Source: Corynebacterium mendelii
GTDB lineage: Bacteria; Actinomycetota; Actinomycetes; Mycobacteriales; Mycobacteriaceae
Length of the DNA: 64,000 nucleotides
Reading direction: 5' to 3'
Assembly (NCBI RefSeq): GCF_017307055.1
Contig: NZ_JAFLEQ010000016.1
Span: forward strand, 67,446 to 131,445
A program made the position numbers and the translations under genes. Position 1 is the first letter of the stretch; every line of letters begins with the position of its first letter. The notes beneath the pieces were generated by a model. The model saw only the letters and a list, made by a program, of their open reading frames with translations, searched no databases and was not told the DNA's origin. Below, piece by piece: positions 17,830 to 26,335 of this stretch.

Positions 17830-19662
17830 ATGACGAACACATTCGATTCCGACGACACCAACCGCCCGCACCCCGCATCCACCGGTGGTGGTGCGCCGCA
17901 GGGGGATGACCCGGCTACCGCCGGCAGCCCGCACGATTGCGCGTCCGGGCAGGATTATTTCGGCACTTCTCATCCGCAGCAGCCGCCGTATGAGGGTGAA
18001 CCACCGGCTGTCGAGAACGGACACGCCTCCGCCGGTTTCGGCCCCCGCTGGGATGACCGGGAGACCGTCGGCCCCTTTGATGACGGCCAGCAGGCAGGTG
18101 GCGGGCGGGATTATTCCCCCACCGCACACCACCAAGGCCGGGACAACGACAACGCCCTTCCGGTCAGTGGCGGTCCAGCCTACGGTGACAGTTCCTCCAC
18201 CGGCGACTGGTCAGCCCCGGCGGCCAGCCCAACCAGTGGTGGTTATCCGCGGCATCCGGCCGATGATCCGGCGGCCCCGGCTGGTGGTCTCCCGGCTGAC
18301 AGTAGTGATGATCCTGCTGCCGCCACCGCCGAATTCGGCCGGGTCACCGACCAGGCCACCCCACCTGCCGCACCGGCGGCCGGGGCGGCCTCCGCCACCC
18401 ACGCCTGGCGGCAGCCGGGTGAGGTTGCCGCAACGACGGTTGCGGCACCGCGGAAGAAAAACCGCGCCCAAGTGGGGTTGGGGACCGCCCTGGCACTGAT
18501 GCTGGTAGGGGCGGTGGCCGCAGGATCGGTCACCGGGGTGGCCGTGCACCGGTTGACCACACCGGATACTGCCGCGACAGCACACAGTTCGCTCAGCACC
18601 ACGGCTGCCGCCAGCCGGGACAAAGCGGTGATCACCGCCGGGGATGCCAATGCCGTGGAAACCGTGGCCGCCACCGTGCTGCCGTCGGTTGTCTCCATTC
18701 GGGTGGTCACCCCGCAGGGCATGGATGAAGGTTCCGGGTCGATCATTTCCTCCGACGGGATGGTGCTGACCAACAACCATGTCATCAGTGACGCCAAACG
18801 CGGCGGCACCATCACCGTGACCCTCAACGACGGAACCACCTTCGACGCGGATCTCATTGCCGGGGATGCGGAAACAGATATTGCGGTGATCAAACTGAAA
18901 GACGCCGCGAATCTTCCGGTGATCAAGTTCGGCAACTCCGATGAACTGGCGGTCGGCCAGCAGGTGGTGGCCATCGGCTCCCCGCTGGGTTTGTCGGCCA
19001 CGGTCACCACCGGAATTGTCTCGGCCCTGAACCGCCCGGTGCGGGCCGGAAGCTCCGGGGGACAGTCGTCGCTGATTGATGCCATCCAAACCGATGCGGC
19101 CATCAACCCCGGCAACTCCGGCGGGCCGCTGGTAGATATGGAAGGAAACCTCATCGGCATGAACTCGGTGATCGCCTCCAATGCGGCGGCCCGCGGGCAG
19201 GCGGGTTCGATCGGATTGGGTTTTGCCATCCCGTCGAACTATGCCCGGCGTATCGCCCAGCAACTCACCGACACCGGCGAAGTGGTGCAGCCGATGATCA
19301 AAGTGTCACTGGATCCGCGTTCCACTCTCCGCGGGGCACTGGTCGCCGACGCCGATCCCACCGGCCCGGCCGGGCGGGCCGGCATCACCAAAGGGGATTT
19401 GATCACCGGGGTCAACAACCGCCTGATCGATTCCACTGACGCCCTGATCGCGTCGATCCGCACCCACGAGTTCGGGGAAACCGTCACCCTGAAAGTCGTC
19501 AACCCCGATTCCGGGCAAACCCGGGACGTTGAGGTCACCTTGACCGACCGCGCTGAATCAGAGGCCGCCACCCAGCGTGAACCCGATCAAAGCCAGCTGG
19601 AGCAGCAGCAGAAACAGGAACTGCACCGCCGCCTGGAAGAAGAACTTCAGCGGCTGCGCTAG
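17830..19662 (+). CDS. htrA: HtrA/DegP-like membrane-anchored serine protease with PDZ domain
   Basis: A 610-residue protein. Residues 1-210 are a long cytosolic low-complexity region rich in Asp, Pro, Gly and Ala. A membrane helix spans about 215-239. The trypsin-like domain carries the triad H317 (LTNNHVIS), D350 (ETDIAVIKL) and S430 (NPGNSGGPLV). A PDZ domain covers roughly 500-590 (RAGITKGDLITGVNNRLI), and the end is a Gln/Glu/Leu/Arg-rich helix. It degrades or chaperones misfolded envelope proteins. It lies downstream of mprAB, which in mycobacteria controls related proteases. Start at ATG 17830; no strong ribosome-binding site. A good terminator follows. Confidence 0.92.
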   Translation: MTNTFDSDDTNRPHPASTGGGAPQGDDPATAGSPHDCASGQDYFGTSHPQQPPYEGEPPAVENGHASAGFGPRWDDRETVGPFDDGQQAGGGRDYSPTAHHQGRDNDNALPVSGGPAYGDSSSTGDWSAPAASPTSGGYPRHPADDPAAPAGGLPADSSDDPAAATAEFGRVTDQATPPAAPAAGAASATHAWRQPGEVAATTVAAPRKKNRAQVGLGTALALMLVGAVAAGSVTGVAVHRLTTPDTAATAHSSLSTTAAASRDKAVITAGDANAVETVAATVLPSVVSIRVVTPQGMDEGSGSIISSDGMVLTNNHVISDAKRGGTITVTLNDGTTFDADLIAGDAETDIAVIKLKDAANLPVIKFGNSDELAVGQQVVAIGSPLGLSATVTTGIVSALNRPVRAGSSGGQSSLIDAIQTDAAINPGNSGGPLVDMEGNLIGMNSVIASNAAARGQAGSIGLGFAIPSNYARRIAQQLTDTGEVVQPMIKVSLDPRSTLRGALVADADPTGPAGRAGITKGDLITGVNNRLIDSTDALIASIRTHEFGETVTLKVVNPDSGQTRDVEVTLTDRAESEAATQREPDQSQLEQQQKQELHRRLEEELQRLR

Positions 19663-20081
19663 AAACAACAGTGTCCCCGTTAAAAAACCCGGACCCCCGA
19701 CCCCGGCAACGCCCGGCAACGGGGGCCGGGTTTTTTCGACGCCCACAGCACCCAGGTGCGGGGGGAAGACGCTCACCACGTGTTCGCCTTTTTTTCATCC
19801 CCCATGCCGTGCCCGGATGACGGTGACCCACCCGGGCCGGAACCGGCGGGCAAAGCAATCCCCCTGATGCTGCGGGGACGACACATTTTCGGCTCTGCCG
19901 CCGGGTGGTGCAGCCGGTGGGCGGCCGCCGCAGGTGAACCACCGGTTGCGCACCGGTGTGTTTCCGGTGACGTTTCCGGCCAATGGGGTCCGCGGTGCCG
20001 GGATCATCTGTTACCGTTTTTTGGTGAGAACATTTTTATCCCCCGCGTCCCCGCCAGACGAAAGCACCGGTTAGATCCGCC
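19663..20081. other. htrA-mog intergenic region
   Basis: About 420 bp with the htrA terminator at its left end and a TTAGAT sequence 5 nt before the mog start. No gene seen in between. Confidence 0.6.
19682..19737 (+). terminator. Intrinsic terminator of htrA
   Basis: AAAAAACCCGG and CCCCCG pair with CGGGGG and CCGGGTTTTTT, giving a long GC-rich stem with flanking A and T runs, so possibly bidirectional. Confidence 0.85.
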
Positions 20082-20660
20082 ATGGACATTGACACAGCCA
20101 CCCACCAGCTGGGCCAGGATTTCGACGAACCAGATCCCGATTTCCTCAAAGCCCAGGAAAAAGCCCAGCAGTCCGCCAGAGGCTCCCGGGCGCTGCCGCG
20201 CCGGGCACTGGTGGTGCTGGTCGGCGACGGGGATCCGGATCCGGCCGATGACACCGACCGGCTGGTGACCGAGCTTCTCACCGAGGATCGTTTCACCGTG
20301 GATGCGGTGGTGCGGGTACCGACGAAAAAGCGGGAGATCCGCAAAGCCATTGAAACCGCTGTTGTCGGCGGGGCCGATCTGGTGATCACCGTCGGCGGCA
20401 CCGGGGTCGGCCCGCGGGATAAAACCCCGGACGCCACCCGGGCGGTCCTCGACAAGATTGTGCCCGGCATCGCCCAGGCGCTGCGGTCGTCCGGTCTGAA
20501 CTGCGGGGCGCTGGATGCCGGCACATCCCGCGGTATCGCCGGGGTATCCGGTTCGACGGTGGTGGTCAACCTGGCGTCATCCCGCCTGGCCATCCGTGAC
20601 GGCATGGCGGCCCTGACCCCGCTGGTCCACCATGTCATCGACCAGCTGCAGAGCTGGTAG
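20082..20660 (+). CDS. mog: MogA/MoaB-type molybdopterin adenylyltransferase
   Basis: A 192-residue MoCF-fold protein with the family signatures LVITVGGTGVGPRDKTPDAT and a C-terminal LNCGALDAGTSRGIAGVSG then VVNLASSRLAI. The family activates molybdopterin by adenylylation before metal insertion. An N-terminal extension of ~38 residues precedes the MoCF fold (ALVVLVGDGD). ATG 20082 follows TTAGATCCGCC with no ribosome-binding site, so it may be leaderless. Located after htrA, as I recall in C. glutamicum; the molybdenum gene glp lies 4 kb away. Confidence 0.85.
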   Translation: MDIDTATHQLGQDFDEPDPDFLKAQEKAQQSARGSRALPRRALVVLVGDGDPDPADDTDRLVTELLTEDRFTVDAVVRVPTKKREIRKAIETAVVGGADLVITVGGTGVGPRDKTPDATRAVLDKIVPGIAQALRSSGLNCGALDAGTSRGIAGVSGSTVVVNLASSRLAIRDGMAALTPLVHHVIDQLQSW

Positions 20661-20815
20661 ATCCATATCAACCGGTGGACACACCACCGCGGGGTGCGGG
20701 TGCTCGCTGTGACAAAAGCATTCCCCCGATACCCGGACATCCGGGCTGCCGGTGTGGTGTCCACGCTCGTTGTTGCCTTGTCGCCGTGTGTGTGAAGAAA
20801 GGTGTGGCGCAAACC

Positions 20816-21037
20816 GTGACCCACGACAATCCCGCCCCGCAGCCGGGGCACCGGCTGGGGCGGACCGGACGGCGCCGCCGGGTGGTGCGCGCCCCCGACT
20901 GCCCGGATTATGATCCCACCGCCGACCAGCCGGTGGCCTCTACCAGGCGCGATTCCGGCGGGGCGGACAACCGCGGTGGTTTCGACGAGGAATTCTGGAA
21001 ACAACAGCTGCCACCGCACTGGGGGACAGGGCTGTAG
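20816..21037 (+). CDS. Small conserved hypothetical protein
   Basis: A 73-residue hydrophilic, basic-then-acidic protein starting at GTG 20816, ending FDEEFWKQQLPPHWG, a motif I associate with small conserved actinobacterial proteins of unknown function. It has no signal peptide or membrane segment. A GAAAGG sequence lies 13 nt upstream, slightly far; GTG 20792 is an alternative. A terminator follows within 35 bp, supporting a real gene. No function can be offered. Confidence 0.6.
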   Translation: MTHDNPAPQPGHRLGRTGRRRRVVRAPDCPDYDPTADQPVASTRRDSGGADNRGGFDEEFWKQQLPPHWGTGL

Positions 21038-21069
21038 AGCCGGTCACGGCAGCATCGGGTTGTACCGGT

Positions 21070-21102
21070 CCCGCCGGGAGTTTTGTGCCCGGCGGGTTTT
21101 TT
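21070..21102 (+). terminator. Intrinsic terminator
   Basis: Perfect 9-bp stem CCCGCCGGG with CCCGGCGGG, 9-nt loop and TTTTTT; ends the small conserved gene and faces the convergent SAF-domain gene. Confidence 0.85.
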
Positions 21103-21121
21103 CAAGCTGGCTTATTTCCCG

Positions 21122-21823
21122 TCAGGGGGAGGCGGTCGCAGCCGGGGTGGCCCGGGCGCCGGTGATGACAAGCCCGACCGGGCCGTCGGCGGTGGCGGCT
21201 GCGATCTGCCGGGCGGTGTCGGTGTCACAGGCCACCAGCACACTGGCCCCGCCGCCGGAGACCTCACCGTCTGCGGCCACCACCGTCATCACCCGCACCC
21301 GCTGGGCAATCACTGCCCCGGGCCGCGGCGCCCCGGAGCCTGCCACCACAGTGACCGTATCGCCGTGGTGGACCAAAGAAGCAAGCCTGCTGTCAGCCAC
21401 CGACACCGGAACCAGCGCCGGGGATGCCCACGAGCTGTCACTGATCCCGGCCATGGCCTCCGGGCCGACCAGATGGTGGGCGGTCACTATTTCCCGGGGC
21501 GCAAGCGTGGTGGCGGCAATGCTTCCGGCCACCTGATCCACCGTGGTCAGCGCCCCGTCGGGCACCACCGATGACGGTACGGGGGTGAGCTTCAACCCAT
21601 CGGCGGGAATTGTGTGCCCGGGTGGTATCTGCCGGACGGCGGTCACCACCAGCGGATCGTGGGTGACAGCCGAACTGATCCCGGTGACAGCGGCAATGAC
21701 CAGCAGCAGCGCGGCCAGCGCGGAACGGATCCGGCGGCTGCGGACAATCCCCGGGGTGGTGGCGGCAATAATGAACCGGCCGAATGCGGTGTCCGGATCC
21801 GGATTCGACAACAACGACTTCAT
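21122..21823 (-). CDS. SAF-domain membrane protein (CpaB/RcpC-like)
   Basis: A 233-residue protein with one N-terminal membrane helix (ALAALLLVIAAVTGISSAV, residues ~35-55) followed by an extracytoplasmic SAF domain (LVVTAVRQIPPGHTIPADGLK, IVTAHHLVGPEAM). SAF domains occur in antifreeze-like and pilus-assembly CpaB proteins, but no other pilus genes are here. ATG 21823 has a weak ribosome-binding site. It lies leftward, downstream of fthC, separated by ~175 bp. The corynebacterial neighbourhood includes this gene near fthC as I recall. Function unknown. Confidence 0.75.
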   Translation of the reverse strand: MKSLLSNPDPDTAFGRFIIAATTPGIVRSRRIRSALAALLLVIAAVTGISSAVTHDPLVVTAVRQIPPGHTIPADGLKLTPVPSSVVPDGALTTVDQVAGSIAATTLAPREIVTAHHLVGPEAMAGISDSSWASPALVPVSVADSRLASLVHHGDTVTVVAGSGAPRPGAVIAQRVRVMTVVAADGEVSGGGASVLVACDTDTARQIAAATADGPVGLVITGARATPAATASP

Positions 21824-21999
21824 GATGGTCTTGGTCCACCGGTATCACCCGGCCGGTTCCCCGACCGGCTGCGGGCACCAGAAAACCCACCCGGTTAGGG
21901 GGACAGGCCATGGGGCCGGCACTGTTATCTTGTGCACACCACCGACCGTTTTTGCGGGGCGGGGCAGGCGTGAAAAAACACGCCACCCGCGGCGGGCTG

Positions 22000-22614
22000 T
22001 CAGGGGGCCGGATGCACTGGTGCGGTGACGGTGATGCCGCAGTCGGTGACAACCATATCCACCGGCTGGTCCAGCGGGCCTGCAGCAACAGCATCAACAA
22101 GTTCCCCGGGGCCGGTGACAGCCACCACAGTGATCCGGGAGCGGTTACGTCCCGCCAGCGCCCGGTCGTAGTAGCCGGCCCCGCGGCCCAGCCTGCTGCC
22201 GTCCCGGCCGCAGGCCAGCGCCGGGATGACCATGACCTGGATATCGGCGGACATGACTGCGGTGGACACGGTGTGCCCGGCAGGCTCCGGGATACCGAAA
22301 GCCCCCCTGGCAAGCTGCTCGACACCGGTGACAGTACCCCAGGTCAGTGAGTGTTTCGGGCCGCAGACCGGAAGCCACAGCCTGCCGCCCCGGCTGCGGG
22401 TGTAGTCCAGCACAGTATCAAGCAGGAAACCGGCGCCCGGTTCGCCGGGCAGCGGGGCGTAGGCCGCGATCCCGGTTGGCTGGAGCCGCGCCAGCACCAG
22501 GCCCAGCTGCCGGGCCACCGCCCGGTGGATGTGCGTGCAACCGGTTTTCTCCCGCTCGGCCCGGGCGGCCAGCACCATCCGGCGCAGCCGGTTTTTGTCC
22601 TGTTGGATATCCAC
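22000..22614 (-). CDS. fthC: 5-formyltetrahydrofolate cyclo-ligase
   Basis: A 204-residue enzyme converting 5-formyl-THF to 5,10-methenyl-THF with ATP. Signatures are the N-terminal KNRLRRMVLAAR, the mid-protein YAPLPGEPGAGFLL, and the ATP/Mg region VIPALACGRDGSRLGRGAGYYDRAL. GTG 22614 is preceded by TAGTCT 7 nt upstream on its strand, with no ribosome-binding site, so I prefer it over upstream starts to 22680. It diverges from galU with a 99-bp intergenic region, and both genes look leaderless. Confidence 0.9.
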   Translation of the reverse strand: MDIQQDKNRLRRMVLAARAEREKTGCTHIHRAVARQLGLVLARLQPTGIAAYAPLPGEPGAGFLLDTVLDYTRSRGGRLWLPVCGPKHSLTWGTVTGVEQLARGAFGIPEPAGHTVSTAVMSADIQVMVIPALACGRDGSRLGRGAGYYDRALAGRNRSRITVVAVTGPGELVDAVAAGPLDQPVDMVVTDCGITVTAPVHPAP

Positions 22615-22621
22615 AGCCCCC

Positions 22622-22627
22622 AGACTA
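22622..22627 (-). promoter_or_regulatory. -10 element of fthC (TAGTCT)
   Basis: TAGTCT on the minus strand ends 7 nt before GTG 22614. Confidence 0.65.
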
Positions 22628-22699
22628 GACGGGGCGGGCAGGAACCCGGCCGGTGACACGGCACGGCCCAGCTGCGGCAAATGCCGGCAGTCGGTTCGG

Positions 22700-22705
22700 T
22701 AGGCT
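22700..22705 (+). promoter_or_regulatory. -10 element of galU (TAGGCT)
   Basis: TAGGCT ends 8 nt before ATG 22714; no ribosome-binding site. Confidence 0.65.
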
Positions 22706-22713
22706 AACTAGCT

Positions 22714-23628
22714 ATGGCGAAACCCATCAACGAGCACACCCACAAGGTCAAAACAGTCATTGTCCCCGCGGCGGGACTGGGCACCCGGTTCCTTCCGGCA
22801 ACCAAAACCGTTCCCAAGGAACTGCTGCCGGTGGTCGACACCCCCGGGATTGAACTGATCGCCGAGGAAGCCGCCGCATTGGGGGCCTCCCGCCTGGCGG
22901 TGATCACCTCGCAGAGGAAAAAAGGGGTGCTCGGCTATTTCGCCGCGGACCGGCAGCTGGAAGAAAACCTGGAATCCAAAGGCAAAACCACGCTGCTGGA
23001 CAAAGTCCGCCACGCCCAGCATCTGATTGAGCCGGTGGAGGTTATCCAGGACGAGCCGCTGGGGCTGGGACATGCGGTTGGTCTGGCCGAACAGTGCCTC
23101 GACGACGACGAGGATGCGGTGGCGGTCATGCTGCCCGATGATCTGGTGCTGCCGGCCGGTGTGATGGAGAAAATGGCTGCCGTACGCAACCGTCTCGGCG
23201 GCAGCGTGCTGTGTGCTTTCGACGTTCCCCGCGATGAGGTCTCCAACTACGGGGTGTTCGATATCGCCGACTCCGACACCGGGGATCCGGCGGTGAAAAA
23301 AATCAGCGGCATGGTGGAAAAACCCGCCGCCGAGGATGCCCCGTCGACATTTGTGGCCGCCGGGCGTTACCTGCTCGACCGGCAGATTTTCACCGCGCTG
23401 AAACAGATCACCCCCGGCAAAGGCGGCGAGTTACAGCTCACCGATGCCATTGAGCTGCTGATTGAACAGGGCCACCCGGTGCATATCGTCATCCACGACG
23501 GCCGCCGCCATGATCTGGGCAACCCGGGCGGGTTCATCCGGGCCTGCGTTGATTTCGCGCTGGCACACCCCGCCTACGCCAAAGGCCTGCGCCGCTATCT
23601 CACCCAACGCCTGAAACAAGACGACTGA
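22714..23628 (+). CDS. galU: UTP-glucose-1-phosphate uridylyltransferase
   Basis: A 304-residue enzyme making UDP-glucose for trehalose, arabinogalactan and other envelope sugars. Signatures are VIVPAAGLGTRFLPATKTVPKE (nucleotide-binding loop), EPLGLGHAVGLAEQ, and KGGELQLTDAIELL near the C-terminus. Length is standard. ATG 22714 fits a leaderless transcript. First of a rightward run galU-glp-rimJ-glpR; glp has its own promoter and ribosome-binding site. Confidence 0.95.
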   Translation: MAKPINEHTHKVKTVIVPAAGLGTRFLPATKTVPKELLPVVDTPGIELIAEEAAALGASRLAVITSQRKKGVLGYFAADRQLEENLESKGKTTLLDKVRHAQHLIEPVEVIQDEPLGLGHAVGLAEQCLDDDEDAVAVMLPDDLVLPAGVMEKMAAVRNRLGGSVLCAFDVPRDEVSNYGVFDIADSDTGDPAVKKISGMVEKPAAEDAPSTFVAAGRYLLDRQIFTALKQITPGKGGELQLTDAIELLIEQGHPVHIVIHDGRRHDLGNPGGFIRACVDFALAHPAYAKGLRRYLTQRLKQDD

Positions 23629-23848
23629 GCCGGGACAGTCCGGCAGCAGCGGCTGCCCGGGGCCTGTGGCCCGCACCCCGGCCTGCCCGGTGGCTGACAC
23701 GTCAGCCTCCCCAAAGGCCACCCCGGGCTGTGCCGTTGCGGGCAACCGGTTGTGCCCGGGGCCGGTGCGCCGGACGGTGGTTGCCCCTGTCTGCGGCGGC
23801 TGTACGCGCCGGGGATGCGCAAGCGGGGTTTTACGGGTCCGCACCTTA

Positions 23849-23854
23849 TAGAAT
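23849..23854 (+). promoter_or_regulatory. -10 element of glp (TAGAAT within TATAGAAT)
   Basis: Good -10 sequence 70 bp before the glp start, predicting a leader of about 64 nt that contains the GAAAGAAGG ribosome-binding site. Confidence 0.6.
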
Positions 23855-23924
23855 GGATAAATCACCCCGGAGACAATCACGTGTGCCCCGGGTGGACGGG
23901 ACCGTAGGCAACTGAAAGAAGGCG

Positions 23925-25205
23925 ATGGCCCAACTTATGCGCAGTGTCGACAAGCAGATGGCTCTGGTGGGTCGGGCGGTGGTCACCCCCGGGCCGGTCA
24001 GGATTGCCATCACCGAAGCACTGGGACTGATGTGTGCCGAGGAAGTCTCCGCCGCCCGGCCCATGCCCGTGTTCACCCAGGCGGCCATTGACGGCTATGC
24101 GGTCAGAAGCGTTGATGTGGGCGGCAAACCGCCGCTGGGGCAGGGTCCTGAAGCGCAGCCGGTGGATCCGGCGACAGTGTCGCTGCCCGTTGTCGGACAG
24201 GTTGCCGCCGGGTCCCGGGAGCCGCTGCGCCTGCAGCCGAAACAGGCGGTCAGGGTGGCTACCGGCGCGCCGCTTCCCACCATGGCTGATGCGGTGCTGC
24301 CGCTGGAATGGTCGGATAAAGGTGCCGACCGGGTCACCCCGCTGCGGCCGGTGAAAACAGGCGAATTCATCCGCCGGATCGGCGATGACATCCAGCCCGG
24401 TGATGTGGCTGTCTCCCCGGGAAGCGTGCTCGGTGCCGCCCAGATCGGTCTGTTGGCCGCGGTCGGCAAATCAAAGGTGCTCGTCTACCCGAAACCCAGG
24501 GTGTCGATTGTCTCCGTGGGCCGGGAACTGATTGATATTGACCGCACCCCGGGGCTGGGGCAGGTGCTGGATGTCAACTCCTATTCGCTGGCTGCGGCCG
24601 CGAAAGAGGCGGGGGCTGAAGTACACCGGGTCGGGATCGCCGACGGGGAACCGCGAAAGCTCAAAGAAACCCTCGAAGCACAGGCGATGACCAGTGAAAT
24701 CATTGTGATCTCCGGGGCTGTCGGCGGATCCGGGTCCACCGAAATCCAGGGGGTGCTCAAACAACTCGGCGACATCGACACCACCCGTGTCGCCATGCAC
24801 CCGGGATCGGTGCAGGGCATCGGTTTGATCGGCACGGAACGGGTGCCGGTGTTTCTGCTGCCCAGTAACCCGGTGAGCTGCCTGGTCATTTTCGAGGTGT
24901 TCGTCCGCCCCATGATCCGCATGGCACTGGGCAAACGCAACGTCACCCGCCGTTGTGTGCGGGCACGCACGCTGACCCCGGTGACCAGCCGTCCCGGCCG
25001 CCGCGGTTATCTGCGGGCCAGGCTCATGCGGGATGCCGACACCCAGGACTATCTGGTGGAATCCCTCGGCGGGGTCAGTGGCGCCCCGGCGCATCTGCTG
25101 GCCGGCATGGGCGAGGCCAATGCTTTGATCCGCATCCCGGAGGACGTCACCTCGGTGCGGCCGGGCGATATTGTCGACGTCCTGTTTGCCAACCAGTCCG
25201 GCTGA
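23925..25205 (+). CDS. glp: Gephyrin-like molybdotransferase Glp (MoeA family)
   Basis: A 426-residue MoeA/gephyrin-fold protein: N-terminal domain (GYAVRSVDVGG, VGQVAAGSREPLRLQP, RVATGAPLPTMADAVLPLEW), MoCF domain (VSIVSVGRELIDIDRTPGLG) and C-terminal domain IV. In classical MoeA the MoCF domain carries TGGxSxGxxD; here the equivalent is SGAVGGSGSTE, so the enzymatic motif is altered. With glpR two genes downstream, this fits Glp, reported in C. glutamicum as an FtsZ-linked divisome component that recruits Wag31 through GlpR. ATG 23925 has a strong GAAAGAAGG site. A remaining molybdenum-cofactor role cannot be excluded. Confidence 0.85.
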   Translation: MAQLMRSVDKQMALVGRAVVTPGPVRIAITEALGLMCAEEVSAARPMPVFTQAAIDGYAVRSVDVGGKPPLGQGPEAQPVDPATVSLPVVGQVAAGSREPLRLQPKQAVRVATGAPLPTMADAVLPLEWSDKGADRVTPLRPVKTGEFIRRIGDDIQPGDVAVSPGSVLGAAQIGLLAAVGKSKVLVYPKPRVSIVSVGRELIDIDRTPGLGQVLDVNSYSLAAAAKEAGAEVHRVGIADGEPRKLKETLEAQAMTSEIIVISGAVGGSGSTEIQGVLKQLGDIDTTRVAMHPGSVQGIGLIGTERVPVFLLPSNPVSCLVIFEVFVRPMIRMALGKRNVTRRCVRARTLTPVTSRPGRRGYLRARLMRDADTQDYLVESLGGVSGAPAHLLAGMGEANALIRIPEDVTSVRPGDIVDVLFANQSG

Positions 25206-25385
25206 GCTTTCCCCCGGTCCCGCAGCCGGCCCGTGATGTCTTTTTCCCCGGTGCCCGGGGCAGCAGACGGCAGCCGCTGCCGGTGGGTGGACCCGTAGGG
25301 GCGCGGGCGTGTGCCCGGCACGGCAGTGTTGTTTTTTCCACCGTTGTTGTTTTTCAGCGAGGAGGTGACGGATTTTTCCGCTCCC

Positions 25386-26069
25386 ATGCCGTTTGTTTTC
25401 GACTCGATTTTTGCCCGCGGCCGGCGCCGCGACCACCCCGGCTGGCCGGAGACCGCAGGACCTGTCACCACCTGCCACAACGATGAGATTATGCTGCGGC
25501 CGATCACCGGTGATGACGGCGACTGGTGGCGGGCAACCAGAGTCAAACAGGAAGCCCGCCTGCGCCCGGTGGAACCCACCGTCCCGCAGGGCTGGCTCAG
25601 GGCCCACACCCCGGCGGCCTGGCGGGAGCACTGCCGTTTGCTGCGTGACAGCGCCCGCGACGGGGTGACGGTACCGTTTGTCATTGTCGTCAACGGTGAC
25701 CGGGCCGGTGAACTGACACTGGGTTCGATCAGCCACGGATCGATCAGCGAATGCTGGATCGGCTACTGGGTGGCCGCCGAATTCACCGGCCGGCATGTGG
25801 CCACTGTTGCCACCGCCCTGGGCACGGACCATGCTTTCACCCGTGTGGGGCTGCACCGGGTCACCGCCACCTATCTGCCGGACAATCCGGCCTCCGGGGC
25901 GGTGCTGCGCCGCAACGGCTTCCGCGAGGAAGGGTTTTTGCTCTCTGACATCAACATCAACGGCCGGTGGCGGGACCACCATCTCATGGCGTTGACCGAA
26001 GACGAACTGCACGGCGGCTGCGTGGGTTTTCTGGAGCAGGCCGGACTGATTGTGGACAGCGCACCGTAA
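25386..26069 (+). CDS. rimJ: GNAT acetyltransferase, RimJ-like
   Basis: A 227-residue GNAT protein of the RimJ/RimL type: an N-terminal FARGRRRDHPGWPE segment, IMLRPITGDDGDWWRATR, a CoA-binding region IGYWVAAEFTGRHVATVATA, and HRVTATYLPDNPASGAVLRRNGF followed by REEGFLL. Such enzymes acetylate protein N-termini. The position between glp and glpR is conserved in corynebacteria as I recall, without a known functional link. I chose ATG 25386; GAGGAGG sits about 21 nt upstream, so the start is uncertain, and the frame stays open upstream to 25311. Confidence 0.8.
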   Translation: MPFVFDSIFARGRRRDHPGWPETAGPVTTCHNDEIMLRPITGDDGDWWRATRVKQEARLRPVEPTVPQGWLRAHTPAAWREHCRLLRDSARDGVTVPFVIVVNGDRAGELTLGSISHGSISECWIGYWVAAEFTGRHVATVATALGTDHAFTRVGLHRVTATYLPDNPASGAVLRRNGFREEGFLLSDININGRWRDHHLMALTEDELHGGCVGFLEQAGLIVDSAP

Positions 26070-26147
26070 AAGTAAGAACAAAAACTGTCTGCCGAACCGG
26101 CGGCGCTCCCCGCGGCGCGCCTTACCCGGGCCACCGCCCTGGGCGAT

Positions 26148-26153
26148 TAGAGT
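26148..26153 (+). promoter_or_regulatory. -10 element upstream of glpR (TAGAGT)
   Basis: TAGAGT in the gap after rimJ; would give a ~175-nt leader for glpR. Confidence 0.45.
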
Positions 26154-26335
26154 TGGGGGGAAGATAACTGCCCGAAAAACTTTTCCCCCGCAGGTTTTTA
26201 CCGCCTGCTGACTGCGGCCGGACACGGCCACCGGGCCTTTCCGACGGCTCATCCGTTGCGGGGGAGCTGATTCCAGCAGGCGGGGGATACCACCTGCCGC
26301 ACTGTGTTTGCTTTCAAGAAAGGGTGCCCGCCACC

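Noticed and set aside
22693-22712. DtxR-like box overlapping the galU promoter
   Set aside because: Only about 11 of 19 positions fit the DtxR consensus; the matching core is explained by the -10 element.
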